DNA from: Alphaproteobacteria bacterium | Lineage (GTDB): Bacteria > Pseudomonadota > Alphaproteobacteria > Caulobacterales > Maricaulaceae | Assembly (NCBI GenBank): GCA_018222865.1 | Contig: JAAEZM010000011.1 | Span: forward strand, 55,395 to 89,681 | DNA: 34,287 nt | Reading direction: 5' to 3' | Shown: positions 17,297 through 26,864 of the stretch, piece by piece | Numbering within the stretch: position 1 is the first letter of the stretch | Layout of the letters: every line of letters starts with the position of its first letter | The notes under the pieces: generated by a model | The model's database searches: none | The model's input: the letters and a program-made list of their open reading frames with translations, nothing else | What the model was told of the DNA's origin: nothing | Program-made: the position numbers and the translations under genes

Positions 17297-17968
17297 CTAT
17301 TCAGCGCGCGAATACATGAAGGCCGCGACCGGGATTGAGAGCATGAAGGGGATCAAGAGCTGGTAGGCCCAGTTAAACACGAGTGGATCTGCCGCGCTGA
17401 CATAGGCTGCCCCTGCGCCACCGGCGGCCAAGATCGGAAACACCGCCAGCAGGCGCCGTCTGGCCAAGACCATGATCGCTCCCATAACCGCTGCATAGCC
17501 TGCAATAAAGCCCCATTTGATCCAGGTATGCCCCCACATGGCATCAAGGCGTTCTGTCGGATCGGCGCCCGCCTCCAGGTCGGCGAGAATGCGGTTCGCC
17601 ACCTCATTCTCCGCAAGATCCGCCCCGATTGTGAGGGCCGCCAGGATCACGCCCAACCAGGCGAGTTTCACACCGCGAAGCCCCAGACTTGCGAAAAACA
17701 CAAATGCCATTCCGCCATAGGCCAGCGGATAATAGAGATCGAGTGCCTGGATGCGCATCAACTCAGCCCTCATCGGGGCTCCCTCGGCGCCGTTCAAAAA
17801 GGAAAGGTCGGCCAGATCACGACTGAAGTAGAGCGCGAAGATGGAGCGGGCATATCCGTTGGCTCCGGGATCATCCACCAAAGCACCCAGCGACATCGCA
17901 CCGCTAATACCCAGCGTTACAATCGCCAAAAGAATAGTGAGATAAAATCCATACCGCGGAATCGACAT
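17297..17968 (-). CDS. Uncharacterised membrane protein
   Basis: I do not recognise this protein. From ATG 17968, preceded by AAGGGGAG, it is 223 aa with about six hydrophobic segments: FYLTILLAIVTLGISGAMSL, YPLAYGGMAFVFFASL, AWLGVILAALTIG, GFIAGYAAVMGAIMVLA, FPILAAGGAGAAYV and a last one near LLIPFMLSIPVAAFMY. An external or cytosolic loop of about 45 residues follows the first segment (DDPGANGYARSIFALYFSRD). The conserved-looking polar motif GADLAENEVAN sits after segment three. GTG 17974 is an alternative start. It lies between tdh and a second membrane protein on the same strand. Confidence 0.7.
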   Translation of the reverse strand: MSIPRYGFYLTILLAIVTLGISGAMSLGALVDDPGANGYARSIFALYFSRDLADLSFLNGAEGAPMRAELMRIQALDLYYPLAYGGMAFVFFASLGLRGVKLAWLGVILAALTIGADLAENEVANRILADLEAGADPTERLDAMWGHTWIKWGFIAGYAAVMGAIMVLARRRLLAVFPILAAGGAGAAYVSAADPLVFNWAYQLLIPFMLSIPVAAFMYSRAE

Positions 17969-18013
17969 AAGCACTCCCCTTTATCCCAAGGTTTCACGCG
18001 CTTGTGCGATAGG

Positions 18014-18045
18014 CAAGAAAAAGGGGCGCCAAAGAAGGCGCCCCT
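18014..18045 (-). terminator. Rho-independent terminator after membrane protein gene
   Basis: On the minus strand AGGGGCGCC / GGCGCCCCT form a 9-bp perfect stem with a 6-nt loop, followed by TTTTCTT. It lies 24 bp past the stop of the 390-residue membrane protein, separating it from the next gene. Confidence 0.88.
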
Positions 18046-18068
18046 GTCTTGATCGATCGGAAAAAGCT

Positions 18069-19241
18069 TCAGCCTTCCGACAGGTCTGCAGGCGGGAAAA
18101 GCCGCGCTATAGGTCCCGAGCTCGGGAAAGGCGCCAGCAGGATAGAGCGCACCGGGTTCCAGGCCGCGCCCAGCAAGACGACAATGCCGCCAAGGACCAG
18201 CAGGGTGATCGCAGCGACAGCACCGCCGCCCAGCCCGGTTTCATTGACCAGAACACCGATAGAGATGCCTGCGGTCAAGATCCCGGACACGATCAGAGCC
18301 CGGCGATTGATCAGGAGCGAGACAAGAGCGAACACCCCAATCACGATCAGCGCAGTCGCGGCCAGAGCCATGGCATTGCCATTGTCAGCGGCGAGCGCGG
18401 CAAAGAGGTTATTGTCTTCCATCTGGGTGAAGTCTGCTTCCTGCAAGGACCAGCCGATTTGCGTCACATTGAGCACCGCGCCGAGCAGAATCGGCGCCGC
18501 GAAGAAGTGCAGCCAGAAGCCCGTCCCTGACAGACGCGTCGTGCGCTCGGGGTCGCGCATGTCAAAGACAATGCCAGCCAGCAGTAAAGCGGCACCTGCA
18601 AGCAGATTCACCGTCGGAGCGTAAACAATCGTCGTATAGGGATCGACAATCAGCGCGAGGACCGAAAACAAGGCGATCGCACCCAGCCCGACAAGTCCGC
18701 CAGCGAAAGGCAGGCGGAAATTGCGATAATAGGAATAGGCCGGGATCAAAAAGGCCAGAACCGCAGCGACCGGCAGGAGACGCACGACCCAGGGCAGCTC
18801 ATTTGCAAAACTCATTACCGCATCGCGTGTGAACTCATCGCCCTCGGAATTCTCGAAAGCGAGTTCAAGGCTGGCTTCATTGATGCCAAAGCCATGCACC
18901 AATAATTGCGTATACCCCCAGGTGAGCACAACGCCCATGGCGACAGTGAAGGCGCCAGACAGGACAATGCCTGGCAGGATACGTCGCTGACGACCAACCA
19001 GAAGCGCGGATAAAAGCCAGCTCGCCAGCGCAAACCCGGCTATCAGTCCCATAAGGCTTGCCTGCCAGGGCATCTCGCCCTCGGCGAACTCGAGCCCGCC
19101 CAGGATCTGTCCCGCGCCGGCACCCAAACCGCCAAGCAGGATGACAACGCCAATCGTGGTGAAGATGTCGTGGAAATTATTCAAAAACGGCAGCATTTCG
19201 TCCGATGGACGAGCGCTGGAGATGGTCGCGGTATCGGTCAT
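18069..19241 (-). CDS. Uncharacterised polytopic membrane protein
   Basis: From ATG 19241 (AAAGGGA upstream) the product is 390 aa with roughly ten to twelve hydrophobic segments and almost no cytosolic domain. It begins with a polar 30-residue tail (MTDTATISSARPSDEMLPFL), then TTIGVVILLGGLGAGAGQIL. A central cytosolic loop holds FDMRDPERTTR followed by GTGFWLHFFAAPILLG, a pattern I have seen in uncharacterised alphaproteobacterial membrane proteins; no function is known to me. A longer frame to 19292 lacks a good start. Terminators lie on both flanks, so it is probably monocistronic. Confidence 0.75.
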   Translation of the reverse strand: MTDTATISSARPSDEMLPFLNNFHDIFTTIGVVILLGGLGAGAGQILGGLEFAEGEMPWQASLMGLIAGFALASWLLSALLVGRQRRILPGIVLSGAFTVAMGVVLTWGYTQLLVHGFGINEASLELAFENSEGDEFTRDAVMSFANELPWVVRLLPVAAVLAFLIPAYSYYRNFRLPFAGGLVGLGAIALFSVLALIVDPYTTIVYAPTVNLLAGAALLLAGIVFDMRDPERTTRLSGTGFWLHFFAAPILLGAVLNVTQIGWSLQEADFTQMEDNNLFAALAADNGNAMALAATALIVIGVFALVSLLINRRALIVSGILTAGISIGVLVNETGLGGGAVAAITLLVLGGIVVLLGAAWNPVRSILLAPFPSSGPIARLFPPADLSEG

Positions 19242-19410
19242 GTTCTGTCCCTTTGCCAACGGCTTACCGATGTGATGCCCGCAAGCGATCATTCGGATGC
19301 AAATTCGCTATTGAGGCGAATAACACATGCGCAAACTAGGGATATTCGCCGCGTACGTCAGAGGGAATAGTCCAGAACGTGTCCCCCACCCTTATCTCGT
19401 CCGTGAGGCC

Positions 19411-19443
19411 GAATAAAAGCGGGCGGTTCAATCGAACCGCCCG
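19411..19443 (-). terminator. Rho-independent terminator after stomatin-like stub gene
   Basis: On the minus strand a 10-bp perfect stem CGGGCGGTTC / GAACCGCCCG with a 4-nt loop is followed by CTTTTATT, 12 bp beyond the stop of the gene at 19456-19842. Confidence 0.88.
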
Positions 19444-19455
19444 ACGTTTTGAGGT

Positions 19456-19842
19456 TTACTGGGCCACATGCCGACTGGCTTCAAGGATAGGAAGCCCCGT
19501 CTCCGTTGGGATGTAGATGACATCTTGGCCATTCTCACCAAGCGACTGGATCCAAAGATACCTCAGATAACCTTCAGGTCCGCCCAATCCCTCTGCGACG
19601 ATCGCATTGGCTTCGGCAACGCCGCGTGCGCGTGCGATCTCGGCCTGCGCATTGAGCTCTTCTGCTTCCAAGCGAGCTTGGGCTTCCAAAACGGTGATCC
19701 GACGATTTTGTTCCGCGCGTACCAGCTCTGCACGTCCCGCCAATTCCTGTTGCCAAACGCCGTATTGGGGAAGCCCCCATAGAGCACCACTGATCAAGGC
19801 GACACCAATCGCACTCAACGTCAGAATAGATCCAGCTTTCAT
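19456..19842 (-). CDS. Short membrane protein related to the C-terminal part of SPFH (stomatin/prohibitin) proteins
   Basis: The 128-residue protein has one N-terminal membrane segment (ILTLSAIGVALISGALWGL), a charged alanine/glutamate-rich coiled coil (about 35-85: AELVRAEQNRRITVLEAQAR and on) and an ending with ARGVAEANAIVAEGLGGPEG, YLRYLWIQSL and VIYIPTETGLPILEA. The coil and end match the C-terminal region of stomatin/prohibitin-like membrane proteins, but the SPFH beta domain is absent. Short stand-alone proteins of this kind occur in other proteobacteria, so this is likely a family and not a deletion. ATG 19842 has GAGAGGA at 6 bp. Its role is unknown; oligomeric membrane scaffolding is a guess. 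Confidence 0.75.
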   Translation of the reverse strand: MKAGSILTLSAIGVALISGALWGLPQYGVWQQELAGRAELVRAEQNRRITVLEAQARLEAEELNAQAEIARARGVAEANAIVAEGLGGPEGYLRYLWIQSLGENGQDVIYIPTETGLPILEASRHVAQ

Positions 19843-19993
19843 AAGCATTCCTCTCAACGCGCAGGGAATTACCCGCGCAGTAAGAACAGCTTATCGCCTA
19901 GCCACGGCGGCGTCAGAGGGATTGCGCGAGGCAAAATCCGGGGTCAGGAAGTCACGGCGCGCATCATTTTTGGCGAAGTCCGGGACGCACCGC

Positions 19994-21196
19994 CTAGATA
20001 ACGCCCAGCTCTTTACCGACCTTGGTGAAGGCCGCGACAGCACGATCAATCTGCTCTGGCGTATGTGCCGCTGACATCTGGGTACGAATACGCGCCTGCC
20101 CCTTCGGAACGACCGGATAGAAGAAACCGATCACATAGACGCCTTCATCCATGAGCTTGGACGCCATTTGCTGCGACAGCGCTGCATCGCCGAGCATGAC
20201 GGGAATAATCGGGTGTTCACCCGGAAGAAGGTCGAAACCCGCCGCACTCATTCCTTCGCGGAAGCGCTTGGCATTATCAAAGAGGCGCGCGCGCAAATCA
20301 TCGCCCTCATTGACCATATCCAAGGCCTTCAAAGAGGCACCGACAATCGACGGTGCCAGAGAGTTGGAGAAGAGATAGGGCCGAGAGCGTTGGCGCAGCA
20401 TGTCGATGATTTCTTTCCGCGCCGCCGTGAAACCGCCCATCGCACCGCCGAGCGCCTTGCCGAGCGTGCCCGTGATAATATCGATCTTGCCCAATACACC
20501 GCAATGCTCGGGCGTTCCGCGCCCTTTGGCCCCCATGAAGCCATGCGCATGACAGTCATCCACCATCGTCAATGCGTCGTATTTTTCGGCCAGCTCTACA
20601 ATGGATTTGAGGTCGGCGATGTAGCCGTCCATCGAGAATACACCGTCGGTTACAATCAGGATGTGACGGACACCGTCCGCCCGCGCCTGTTTGAGTTGCG
20701 CTTCCAGATCATTCATGTCCGAATTCTTGTAACGATAGCGCTTGGCCTTACACAGGCGCACACCATCGATAATGGACGCATGATTGAGCGCGTCGGAGAT
20801 AATCGCATCCTCTGGCCCCAAAAGCGGCTCGAACACACCGCCGTTTGCATCAAAGGCGGCAGCGTAGAGAATGGAGTCCTCTTGCCCGGTAAAGGCTGCA
20901 ATCTTGGCTTCAAGCGCCTTGTGGATATCCTGCGTTCCGCAGATGAAGCGCACAGACGCCACACCAAATCCGTGCGTATCCAAGGTCGCTTTTGAGGCCT
21001 CTATAAGCTCAGGACGATTAGCCAGTCCGAGATAGTTATTCGCGCAAAAATTGATGACATGGCTGTCTTGACCATCTGACGTGACATCGATTTCTGAGAA
21101 TTGCTCGGAGGTGATGATCCGCTCGCGCTTGTAAAGCCCGTCCGCCTCGATCTGTTTCAGTTCCTGGCCAAGAAAGTCGTAAAAGGCAGAGGACAT
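19994..21196 (-). CDS. kbl: 2-amino-3-ketobutyrate CoA ligase (glycine C-acetyltransferase)
   Basis: Kbl is the PLP enzyme that cleaves 2-amino-3-ketobutyrate with CoA to glycine and acetyl-CoA, completing threonine catabolism begun by TDH. The 400-residue protein shows [63 protein letters not shown] and the PLP-lysine motif [14 protein letters not shown] (Lys247). I chose ATG 21196, preceded by GGAG at 7 bp, giving the family start [13 protein letters not shown]; longer versions to 21250 are not family-like. tdh is about 2.8 kb downstream on the same strand. Confidence 0.96.
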   Translation of the reverse strand: MSSAFYDFLGQELKQIEADGLYKRERIITSEQFSEIDVTSDGQDSHVINFCANNYLGLANRPELIEASKATLDTHGFGVASVRFICGTQDIHKALEAKIAAFTGQEDSILYAAAFDANGGVFEPLLGPEDAIISDALNHASIIDGVRLCKAKRYRYKNSDMNDLEAQLKQARADGVRHILIVTDGVFSMDGYIADLKSIVELAEKYDALTMVDDCHAHGFMGAKGRGTPEHCGVLGKIDIITGTLGKALGGAMGGFTAARKEIIDMLRQRSRPYLFSNSLAPSIVGASLKALDMVNEGDDLRARLFDNAKRFREGMSAAGFDLLPGEHPIIPVMLGDAALSQQMASKLMDEGVYVIGFFYPVVPKGQARIRTQMSAAHTPEQIDRAVAAFTKVGKELGVI

Positions 21197-21228
21197 TGCG
21201 CAGCTCCATGACATGTATATTCGCGGCC

Positions 21229-21257
21229 TATCTAGGACGCAGAGCCGCACTTGTCAT
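21229..21257 (-). promoter_or_regulatory. Possible promoter for kbl
   Basis: On the minus strand ATGACA (21257-21252) and TAGATA (21234-21229) are 17 bp apart, about 32 bp before the kbl ATG. The -35 box matches five of six consensus bases, the -10 box three. Confidence 0.35.
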
Positions 21258-21403
21258 CCCGCCGGTTGAAGCTGTGAAGCCGAATAACAGCGCGAGCGCC
21301 CAGAACCATCGCCAACAACTTATCCCCTCCGGCGCGACCCGTGACACACTTGCAGCCTGTAATTGATTGGCGCACTGTCACTTACTCGCTGGAGGAGCTT
21401 TCC

Positions 21404-22357
21404 ATGACACCCCTCACCCCGCTTCAGGTTCAGACCATTCATTCGATCGTCAACATATACGAGACTGGCGCGGTGCTGGGCGTGTATTCTCAAGTGACCT
21501 TGATCAAGGGGGATACGGGCGGCCTGACATATGGCCGCAGCCAAACCACACTCATGTCGGGCAATCTGGCAAAACTGATCGAGGCCTACCTGGAAAACGC
21601 CGGCAGTGAGGCCTCTTTTGACCTCAAAGCCTACCTGCCGCGAATACGCGCAAAAGACGAGACGCTAAACACCGACCCGTTTTTCGCTAACCTCCTGCGC
21701 GCCGCAGCAGATCAACCTGTCATGCGTCAGGCCCAAGATCGGTTTTTTGACAGCGCTTACTGGGATCCTGCCCACCAGACCTGGCTGAGCATGGGAGGTC
21801 AGAGCGCACTCGGCGCGGCGATCACTTATGACAGCTGGGTCCATGGGAGCTTTGCTCTTATCCGTAAGCGCACGGACGAGGCGCTGGGCGGTTCACTTGG
21901 TTCTGTGGGAGAAAAAACCTGGATGAAGACCTATGTCTCGACCCGCAAGTCGTGGCTGGCCGAAAACCCCAATACCGCTCTGCACGCCACAGTGTACCGG
22001 ATGAATGCATTCGAGGAGATGATCGCAGCTGAGAACTGGGATCTTGCCCTGCCCATGACGGTCCGCGGGCAGACTATCAGCGTGGCCAGCCTCGCAGCCG
22101 AACCACCCGGCGTGTTTGATGGACCGCAAGTGGGTTACCGCACTCTCGTAGCCGCGAAACCCTGGCCGCGCGGCTGCGATGTGCGGCAGGTGCAAACCGC
22201 CCTGTCAAAGCCTGAACATGGCGGGGCCGACCTTATCGCTGACGGGATTTACGGACCAGGCTCTGCCAAAGCGGTTCAAGCCTTTCAGTCCTCGGCAGGC
22301 CTGAGCAAAGACGGACATGTCGGCGAGAAGACCTACAAGGCGTTGGGATTGCTTTAG
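21404..22357 (+). CDS. GH46 chitosanase-like hydrolase with C-terminal peptidoglycan-binding domain
   Basis: The 317-residue protein has an N-terminal lysozyme-superfamily domain resembling GH46 chitosanases: IYETGAVLGVYSQVTLIKGD then TGGLTYGRSQTT. Glu20 and Asp37 are 17 residues apart, close to the Glu/Asp spacing of the GH46 catalytic pair. Residues 250-315 (PRGCDVRQVQTALSK, DGIYGPGSAKAVQAFQ and GHVGEKTYKALGLL) form a PG_binding_1 domain. The start is ATG 21404 (CTGGAGGAG upstream); even the longer frame from GTG 21341 shows no signal peptide. A peptidoglycan- or chitosan-degrading function is inferred. Its stop overlaps the convergent membrane protein gene by 4 bp. Confidence 0.75.
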   Translation: MTPLTPLQVQTIHSIVNIYETGAVLGVYSQVTLIKGDTGGLTYGRSQTTLMSGNLAKLIEAYLENAGSEASFDLKAYLPRIRAKDETLNTDPFFANLLRAAADQPVMRQAQDRFFDSAYWDPAHQTWLSMGGQSALGAAITYDSWVHGSFALIRKRTDEALGGSLGSVGEKTWMKTYVSTRKSWLAENPNTALHATVYRMNAFEEMIAAENWDLALPMTVRGQTISVASLAAEPPGVFDGPQVGYRTLVAAKPWPRGCDVRQVQTALSKPEHGGADLIADGIYGPGSAKAVQAFQSSAGLSKDGHVGEKTYKALGLL

Positions 22358-22761
22358 CGGCAATCGCGGCCCATCTGCGTCAAAGCGCCCAGCGCAGTCA
22401 GCGCTCCCGCATATATCGCCAATATGCTGGTATAAGGGAAATAGCCAAATCGCTGCGCATGCGCTCCGGCCGCATGGCCAGAGTAATACAGTGAAAGCCC
22501 CCAAAGGCCCGCCAGGAGGACGATGCCGCCAAGTAGGATGACGAAGCCAGAGAAACTTATGCCTTTGATCGGGCTTCTCGGGATTAGGAGGGCCCAGACC
22601 ACGCCGACGAACCACAATATGCTTGCGACTGCGAGAAGAACCAAACTCGCGAGTATCCCTATCGCCGCCCCAAGCTCCGCATCATAGATCATTCCGTCAA
22701 ACCAGACGGCACAAATAAAGCTTGCTATGAGCGGCGTGAGGACGAAGAGGTATCGCAGCAC
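22354..22761 (-). CDS. Uncharacterised small membrane protein
   Basis: I do not recognise this 135-residue protein. It has four hydrophobic stretches: YLFVLTPLIASFICAVWF, IGILASLVLLAVASILWFVG, GFVILLGGIVLLAGLWGLSL and ILAIYAGALTALGALT, with short loops and few charged residues. The start at 22761 overlaps nothing, and an AAGGGGGG stretch precedes it. It is convergent with the GH46-like gene with a 4-bp stop overlap and lies after hutU on the same strand, about 80 bp downstream of that gene's stop. A holin-like partner role for the hydrolase cannot be excluded but has no direct support. Confidence 0.6.
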   Translation of the reverse strand: MLRYLFVLTPLIASFICAVWFDGMIYDAELGAAIGILASLVLLAVASILWFVGVVWALLIPRSPIKGISFSGFVILLGGIVLLAGLWGLSLYYSGHAAGAHAQRFGYFPYTSILAIYAGALTALGALTQMGRDCR

Positions 22762-22840
22762 TTAATCCCCCCTTGGCAAAAAGACCGACCCTACACTCTA
22801 GGTAAATGGCATTCATGCAAGGTCGATAACGGCCTGTAGG

Positions 22841-24517
22841 CTAGGTATCGTCCAGACTTGGAAGATCCAGCCCCTGCTCCCGCGCACAGTCTTTGGCGAT
22901 CTCATAGCCGGCATCGGCATGACGCATCACACCCGTGCCCGGATCATTCCACAGCACGCGACCCACACGAGCCGCCGCCTCCGGTGTGCCGTCACACAAC
23001 ACGACTTGTCCGGAGTGAATGGAATAGCCCATGCCAACACCGCCGCCATGGTGCAGCGAGACCCAGGTCGCTCCGGACGCTGTGTTGAGTAGCGCATTGA
23101 GTAGCGGCCAGTCCGCAACGGCATCTGAACCGTCGGCCATTGCCTCCGTTTCCCGGTTTGGACTTGCAACAGAGCCACTATCCAAATGATCTCGGCCGAT
23201 AACGACCGGCGCCGAAAGCTCACCGGATTTCACCATTTCATTGAAGGCGAGGCCGAGCTTGTGCCGTTCCCCAAGGCCAACCCAGCAAATCCGGGCCGGC
23301 AAGCCCTGGAAATGAATACGCTCCCGGGCCATGTCGAGCCAGCGATGAAGGTGCGGATTATCCGGGATCAATTCCTTGACCTTCGCGTCGGTCTTGAAAA
23401 TGTCCTCCGGGTCACCTGAGAGCGCGGCCCAGCGAAACGGCCCAATTCCGCGACAGAAAAGCGGCCGGATGTAAGCGGGTACAAAGCCGGGGAAGTCGAA
23501 GGCGTGCTCCACCCCCTCATCAAGCGCCATCTGACGGATATTATTCCCATAATCGAGGGTGGGAATGCCTTGCTTCCAGAAATCCAGCATGGCTTGAACA
23601 TGGATCGCCATGGACTTCTTCGCAGCTGCAGCGACTTCCTCGGGCGCAGTTTCGCGCTTGCTCTCCCACTCATCGAGACTCCAGCCAAGCGGCAAATACC
23701 CGTTGACGGGATCATGCGCCGAGGTCTGATCCGTGACCATATCCGGGTGCTCGCCGCGACGGACAAGCTCCGGGAAGACCTCTGCGGCATTGCCGAGCAG
23801 ACCCACAGAAACAGCTTCACCTTTCGCGCAGGCCGACTTGATGATTTCAAGCGCCTCATCGAGATCCGCGGCCTGCTTGTCGAGATAGCCCGTCTTGAGG
23901 CGCATCTCGATCCGGCTCGGCTGGCATTCCACGGCCAGCATGCAGGCGCCTGCCATGGTCGCGGCAAGCGGTTGGGCGCCACCCATACCGCCAAGCCCGC
24001 CGGTCAGGATCCACTTGCCGGAAAGATCACCGTCATAATGCTGACGACCGGCCTCCACGAAGGTCTCATACGTGCCCTGAACGATGCCCTGGCTGCCGAT
24101 ATAGATCCACGACCCGGCCGTCATCTGGCCGTACATCATCAGACCCTTCTTATCGAGTTCGCGGAAATGCTCCCAATTGGCCCAGCCGGGTACGAGGTTG
24201 GAATTGGCGATCAGCACGCGGGGCGCATCACTGTGAGTTCGGAACACGCCCACAGGCTTGCCTGACTGGACCAGCAAGGTCTCGTCGTCCTTGAGCCGTT
24301 TCAGCGTTGCGACGATCTTGTCAAAGCTCTCCCAATCCCGAGCCGCTCGGCCGATCCCCCCATAAACCACCAATTCCTCGGGACGCTCAGCGACTTCCGG
24401 GTCGAGATTATTCATCAGCATTCGCAAGGGGGCCTCAGCAGCCCAGCTTTGAGCATCGAGATCACTCCCGTGCTTCGCGCGAATAATACGAGCGTTATCA
24501 AGTCGGGTTCCGGTCAT
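22841..24517 (-). CDS. hutU: Urocanate hydratase
   Basis: Urocanase adds water to urocanate using tightly bound NAD+ as an electrophile, giving imidazolone propionate, the second step of histidine degradation. The 558-residue protein has normal length and the expected motifs: [40 protein letters not shown], the glycine-rich NAD-binding [15 protein letters not shown] (171-185), [13 protein letters not shown] and [26 protein letters not shown] binding site precedes the ATG, which overlaps the hutG stop by 4 bp. It is the last gene of the hutI-H-G-U operon. Confidence 0.98.
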   Translation of the reverse strand: MTGTRLDNARIIRAKHGSDLDAQSWAAEAPLRMLMNNLDPEVAERPEELVVYGGIGRAARDWESFDKIVATLKRLKDDETLLVQSGKPVGVFRTHSDAPRVLIANSNLVPGWANWEHFRELDKKGLMMYGQMTAGSWIYIGSQGIVQGTYETFVEAGRQHYDGDLSGKWILTGGLGGMGGAQPLAATMAGACMLAVECQPSRIEMRLKTGYLDKQAADLDEALEIIKSACAKGEAVSVGLLGNAAEVFPELVRRGEHPDMVTDQTSAHDPVNGYLPLGWSLDEWESKRETAPEEVAAAAKKSMAIHVQAMLDFWKQGIPTLDYGNNIRQMALDEGVEHAFDFPGFVPAYIRPLFCRGIGPFRWAALSGDPEDIFKTDAKVKELIPDNPHLHRWLDMARERIHFQGLPARICWVGLGERHKLGLAFNEMVKSGELSAPVVIGRDHLDSGSVASPNRETEAMADGSDAVADWPLLNALLNTASGATWVSLHHGGGVGMGYSIHSGQVVLCDGTPEAAARVGRVLWNDPGTGVMRHADAGYEIAKDCAREQGLDLPSLDDT

Positions 24518-25338
24518 AATATGTCTCCCGCGTATAGGGCTTGAGCTGCACTCAGCGCAGCCTGAATGATGGATAGAAGAACGGGTCGCAGACGCTGGGC
24601 TTTCGCCTCGTCAAATTGAAACGGCGCGCCCTCCTGCATGTAAGCGATCTGAGCGATCTCCATTTGAAGAGCGTGCACGTGTTCCTGCGGCTGGCCGTAG
24701 TGACGAGTGATCCACCCCCCCTTGAACCGGCCGTTCGAAATGGTCTTGTAATTGCCTTCTGCCACCATGGCGGCCTCTGCCGCCGCCTGAACTTGTGGCG
24801 CGCAGGATCGGCCTGTATTCGTCCCCAAATTGAGATCAGGCAATCGCCCCTCAAACAGCCGCGGCACAAGGCTGGCTATGGAATGGGCATCCCAAAGCAG
24901 CGCATAGCCATGCCTGGCTTTGACACGAGCGATCTGATCTGTGAGGGCTTGATGATATGGGGTGTGATAGCGCTGACGGCGCTGTTCAATTTCGCCGGCA
25001 TCAGGCTCATGACCCGACCGATAAACCGGAGCGCCATCAAACAGCTCCATCGGCACGAGGCCTGTCGTCGCCTGGCCCGGGTAGAGCGACTGCCCGGAAG
25101 GATCGCGATTAAGGTCGATGATGTATCGTGAATAGTTTGCGCGAATTACCGATGCATCGAGACCGGAAAGAAAATCATACAGCTCAGGAATGTGCCAATC
25201 CGTATCGGGCATTGTTGACGCTGGCGGCGCCAGTCTTTGTGGCCAGCTGTCGTGCAGCTCAACGGGAATACTCGTCCCCGAATGCGGCATTGAGACCACA
25301 AGCGGCCCTGCCCCCTCGCTGAGCGCAAACACGTCCAT
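24514..25338 (-). CDS. hutG: N-formylglutamate deformylase
   Basis: HutG hydrolyses N-formyl-L-glutamate to glutamate and formate, the last step of the five-step hut route. The 274-residue protein belongs to the FGase amidohydrolase family: [14 protein letters not shown] near the start, [32 protein letters not shown] and [20 protein letters not shown] followed by [11 protein letters not shown]. It is not the arginase-like HutG of enteric and Bacillus systems that uses formiminoglutamate. The ATG shares one base with the hutH stop (TGATG), and its stop overlaps hutU by 4 bp. Partner HutF is encoded in the divergent operon. Confidence 0.95.
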   Translation of the reverse strand: MDVFALSEGAGPLVVSMPHSGTSIPVELHDSWPQRLAPPASTMPDTDWHIPELYDFLSGLDASVIRANYSRYIIDLNRDPSGQSLYPGQATTGLVPMELFDGAPVYRSGHEPDAGEIEQRRQRYHTPYHQALTDQIARVKARHGYALLWDAHSIASLVPRLFEGRLPDLNLGTNTGRSCAPQVQAAAEAAMVAEGNYKTISNGRFKGGWITRHYGQPQEHVHALQMEIAQIAYMQEGAPFQFDEAKAQRLRPVLLSIIQAALSAAQALYAGDIL

Positions 25339-26864
25339 CAGGCCACACCCGGCAAATCAAGATCCTCGACCAATGCCCCCGAGGCCACCAGAGCCGATGC
25401 GGCATTGATATCGTCCGCAAAATACCGATCATCGCCATAAGGCGGCACATCCGCGCGCAGGCGAGCCTTGATCCGATTAAGCGAGGTTGAGGTTTCAAGC
25501 GGCGCATGAAACTCAATCCCTTGCGCTGCGCATAAAAGCTCGACGGCTATGATATCGCGTACATTCTGCACCATCTGCAAAACGCGATACGCCCCATGGG
25601 TGGCCATGGAGACATGATCTTCCTGGTTCGCGCTTGTGGGTATGCTGTCGACCGAAGCGGGATAGGCTTTTTGCTTATTCTCCGACACCAAGGCGGCGGC
25701 GGTGACATGAGCGATCATGAAACCCGAATTGATTCCAGGATTAGGCGTCAAAAAGGCCGGCAGCCCTGAAACCGCCGGATCGGTCAAGAGTGCGATCCGC
25801 CGCTCGCAGATGGAGCCGATCTCGCACACCGCAATGGCGATCTGGTCGGCAGCAAACGCCACCGGTTCAGCGTGAAAATTGCCGCCGGAGATCGCCTCAC
25901 CGGTTTCTGCGAAAACCAGCGGATTATCCGTAACAGCATTGGCTTCGATTTCCAGCGTCTCGGCCGCCTGCCGCAGGACGCCGACAACGGCGCCCATTAC
26001 CTGGGGTTGGCACCGCAGGCAGTAGGGATCCTGGATCTTGTTGCACGCTTCATGACTATCCAGAATTGCTGAGCCCTCCAGAAGGTCTAAGAGCGCAGCG
26101 GCCGCCTCGATCTGACCGGAATGGCCTCGCAGGGAATGGATCCGCGCATCGAAGGGCGCAATTGAGCCTTTGGCAGCATCAACCGACAAGGCTCCGGCTA
26201 TAAGGGCATTGCGATAGGCCTGTTCGGCCTCAAAAAGTCCGGCCAGAGCCAGGGCTGTCGAGCATTGCGTGCCATTGAGCAGGGCCAGTCCTTCCTTGGG
26301 GCCCAACTGGACGGGCATGAGACCGGCACGGACCAGCGCCGTTTTTGCGGGCAGTCGCTCGCCTTGATATATCGCCTCACCCCGCCCGATGAGAGCGGCG
26401 GACATATGAGCGAGGGGCGCGAGATCGCCTGAGGCCCCAACAGACCCACGAGCCGGGATCACAGGCAAGACACCACGCTCCAGCATTGCTTCGAGAGCCT
26501 TGATGGTCGTCCAGCGAATGCCTGAGGCGCCTCGCGCAAGACTGGCGATTTTCAGTGCCATCATCAGCCGGGTCACATCCTGGCTGAGCGGTTCGCCAAC
26601 GCCGGCCGCATGGGAGAGCACCAGACGTTCCTGCAATAACGCAAGCTCATCATTGGCGATGCGCGTCTGCGCAAGCTTACCAAATCCGGTATTCAGCCCA
26701 TACACCGCTTCACCAGAAGCTATGAGCGCCTCCACGGTTTGCGCCGCCGCGTCAACACCAGGCTTGGCAGTCTCGGCCAAACTCAGAGCCGCACCCCGGT
26801 AAATCGCAAGCCAATCCGGCAGCGACATAGCGCCGGGCTTAAGGATAATCGCACTCACAACCAT
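25338..26864 (-). CDS. hutH: Histidine ammonia-lyase
   Basis: Histidase removes ammonia from histidine to form trans-urocanate. The autocatalytic MIO prosthetic group forms from Ala-Ser-Gly, found here at residues 144-146 in [20 protein letters not shown]. Other blocks are [38 protein letters not shown] and [15 protein letters not shown]. Length is 508 aa, normal for the family. The ATG at 26864 overlaps the hutI coding end by 10 bp and has GGAGG only 3 bp away; GTG 26858 has better spacing (9 bp) and could be the real start with two fewer residues. Confidence 0.98.
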   Translation of the reverse strand: MVVSAIILKPGAMSLPDWLAIYRGAALSLAETAKPGVDAAAQTVEALIASGEAVYGLNTGFGKLAQTRIANDELALLQERLVLSHAAGVGEPLSQDVTRLMMALKIASLARGASGIRWTTIKALEAMLERGVLPVIPARGSVGASGDLAPLAHMSAALIGRGEAIYQGERLPAKTALVRAGLMPVQLGPKEGLALLNGTQCSTALALAGLFEAEQAYRNALIAGALSVDAAKGSIAPFDARIHSLRGHSGQIEAAAALLDLLEGSAILDSHEACNKIQDPYCLRCQPQVMGAVVGVLRQAAETLEIEANAVTDNPLVFAETGEAISGGNFHAEPVAFAADQIAIAVCEIGSICERRIALLTDPAVSGLPAFLTPNPGINSGFMIAHVTAAALVSENKQKAYPASVDSIPTSANQEDHVSMATHGAYRVLQMVQNVRDIIAVELLCAAQGIEFHAPLETSTSLNRIKARLRADVPPYGDDRYFADDINAASALVASGALVEDLDLPGVA

